Shown here one piece after another: positions 5,340 through 5,813 of a stretch of 5,813 nucleotides of DNA. Each line of letters begins with the position of its first letter. Position 1 is the first letter of the stretch. The stretch covers positions 1 through 5,813 of the forward strand of contig CAJVYZ010000206.1 of the NCBI GenBank assembly GCA_913009915.1. The letters run 5' to 3'. The stretch comes from an uncultured Gemmatimonadota bacterium. GTDB taxonomy: Bacteria > Gemmatimonadota > Gemmatimonadetes > Gemmatimonadales > GWC2-71-9. The notes under the pieces were generated by a model that worked only from the letters and a program-made list of their open reading frames with translations, ran no database searches and had not been told where the DNA came from. Made by a program: the position numbers and the translations under genes.

Positions 5340-5723
5340 ATGCGTCCCATCCTCGTCCTAGCACTCGGCTGCTTCTTCACTCCCATTGTCGGCGCCCAGG
5401 TGCCAGCGGACAGCACTACGGCGGAACTCCAGGCTGTCCGCATCCCGGTTTCTTTTTCCGTGCAGTCCATGGGGGAATCGACCTGGGGCATCAAGCTGCG
5501 AGTGGCGGGTACCTTCACCGTCCGCAACTTGCAGAGTTTGAACGATCTCGATCTAGGGGGATTCAAGACCACAGCCTTCCTGGCCGGCGTCGAACTGCTG
5601 ATCCCTTTGGGCCACTACAAGACCCTGCGCCCCTTCGCCGACGTCGGCGTGGGGAAAGACGACCAGACCGACGAAACCGTATTCCTGGTGGAGACCGGCG
5701 CCCTGGCCGAGCTGATATTCCCC
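5340..5723 (+). CDS. Exported protein, probable outer-membrane beta-barrel, N-terminal fragment
   Basis: The first 128 codons of a gene are present before the adapter cuts it in frame at 5723. Residues 1-19 (MRPILVLALGCFFTPIVGA) form a signal peptide with a likely cleavage after GA, leaving mature QVPADSTT; Cys11 lies in the hydrophobic core and is not a lipobox. The mature part alternates polar and hydrophobic residues with repeated glycine, for example IKLRVAGTFTV (51-61), FLAGVELLIPLG (80-91) and LRPFADVGVG (96-105). This is the look of outer-membrane beta strands and turns. I cannot name the family or a ligand. No Shine-Dalgarno precedes the ATG. Residues that gene callers would add after Pro128 (SEERRVGKECRSRWSPYH and the preceding Arg) are translated adapter and must be removed. 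Confidence 0.68.
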
Positions 5724-5781
5724 AGATCGGAAGAGCGTCGTGTAGGGAAAGAGTGTAGATCTCGGTGGTCGCCGTATCATT
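5724..5781. other. Full-length Illumina TruSeq universal (P5) adapter, reverse complement (artefact)
   Basis: The 58 bases from AGATCGGAAGAGCGTCGTGT to the end CGCCGTATCATT match the reverse complement of the complete TruSeq universal adapter without a mismatch that I can see. Translation gives known contaminant peptides: on the plus strand SEERRVGKECRSRWSPYH, and on the minus strand NDTATTEIYTLSLHDALPI in one frame and MIRRPPRSTLFPYTTLFRS in another. Any ORF predicted here is spurious. Confidence 0.98.
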
Positions 5782-5813
5782 AAAAAAAAAAACACGTAAA
5801 TCACACACACAGC
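5782..5813. other. Post-adapter poly-A and noise (artefact)
   Basis: Eleven A residues (5782-5792) follow the last base of the adapter, then a low-complexity tail, CACGTAAATCACACACACAGC. This is what four-channel Illumina reads show when sequencing runs beyond the end of a short library molecule. It is not genomic. Confidence 0.9.

Noticed and set aside
5553..5810. Two minus-strand ORFs starting in the contig tail
   Set aside because: Their N-termini are translated poly-A and adapter, and the rest is antisense to the exported-protein gene.

Overview
The window is a 5.8 kb contig of GC-rich bacterial DNA with untrimmed Illumina TruSeq adapter at both ends. Bases 1-18 are the 3' end of the read-2/index adapter. 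Bases 5724-5781 are the complete reverse complement of the universal (P5) adapter, followed by a run of A and a short noise tail. Only 19-5723 should be read as genome. The terminal genes are cut by library or assembly artefacts, and peptides predicted across the adapters are not biological.

The genes suggest a free-living diderm (Gram-negative) environmental bacterium. There is an exported, barrel-like protein with a signal peptide ending in GAQ, a class II fumarase, an epoxyqueuosine reductase without the usual C-terminal HEAT extension, and a free-standing four-helix-bundle protein. The style (GC-rich genes, signal peptides ending in AQ, intergenic spacers built of short degenerate repeats) is compatible with Gemmatimonadota or a similar phylum. 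That placement is a guess.

Layout. (1) 19-191, plus strand: last 56 codons of a four-helix-bundle (23S rRNA intervening-sequence type) protein. (2) 192-321: convergent intergenic region with an AT-rich short-repeat cluster. (3) 2821-322, minus strand: fumC followed after 19 bp by an AI-2E/PerM-family membrane protein, a probable two-gene operon. (4) 2834-2975: divergent intergenic region. (5) 2976-3929, plus strand: queG, with an internal low-GC stretch. (6) 3930-4082: a terminator-like hairpin, then a perfect 15-bp dyad that overlaps a possible promoter. (7) 4083-4922, plus strand: class I SAM-dependent methyltransferase of unknown substrate, starting at GTG. (8) 4923-5339: mostly non-coding, but it holds a recognisable broken 5' end of a DppB/OppB-type peptide ABC permease gene behind a strong hairpin and a tiny ATGA-overlapping ORF. 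(9) 5340-5723, plus strand: N-terminal part of an exported, probably outer-membrane protein, cut by the adapter.

The complete genes are mostly housekeeping: the TCA-cycle fumarase step, the last step of queuosine synthesis in tRNA, a membrane transporter or permease, and a methyltransferase. I see no phage, CRISPR, toxin-antitoxin or defence cassette and no convincing new multi-gene system. The points worth a second look are the adapter-derived pseudo-peptides, the permease remnant and its leader hairpin, the GC dip inside queG, and the dyad in front of the methyltransferase.
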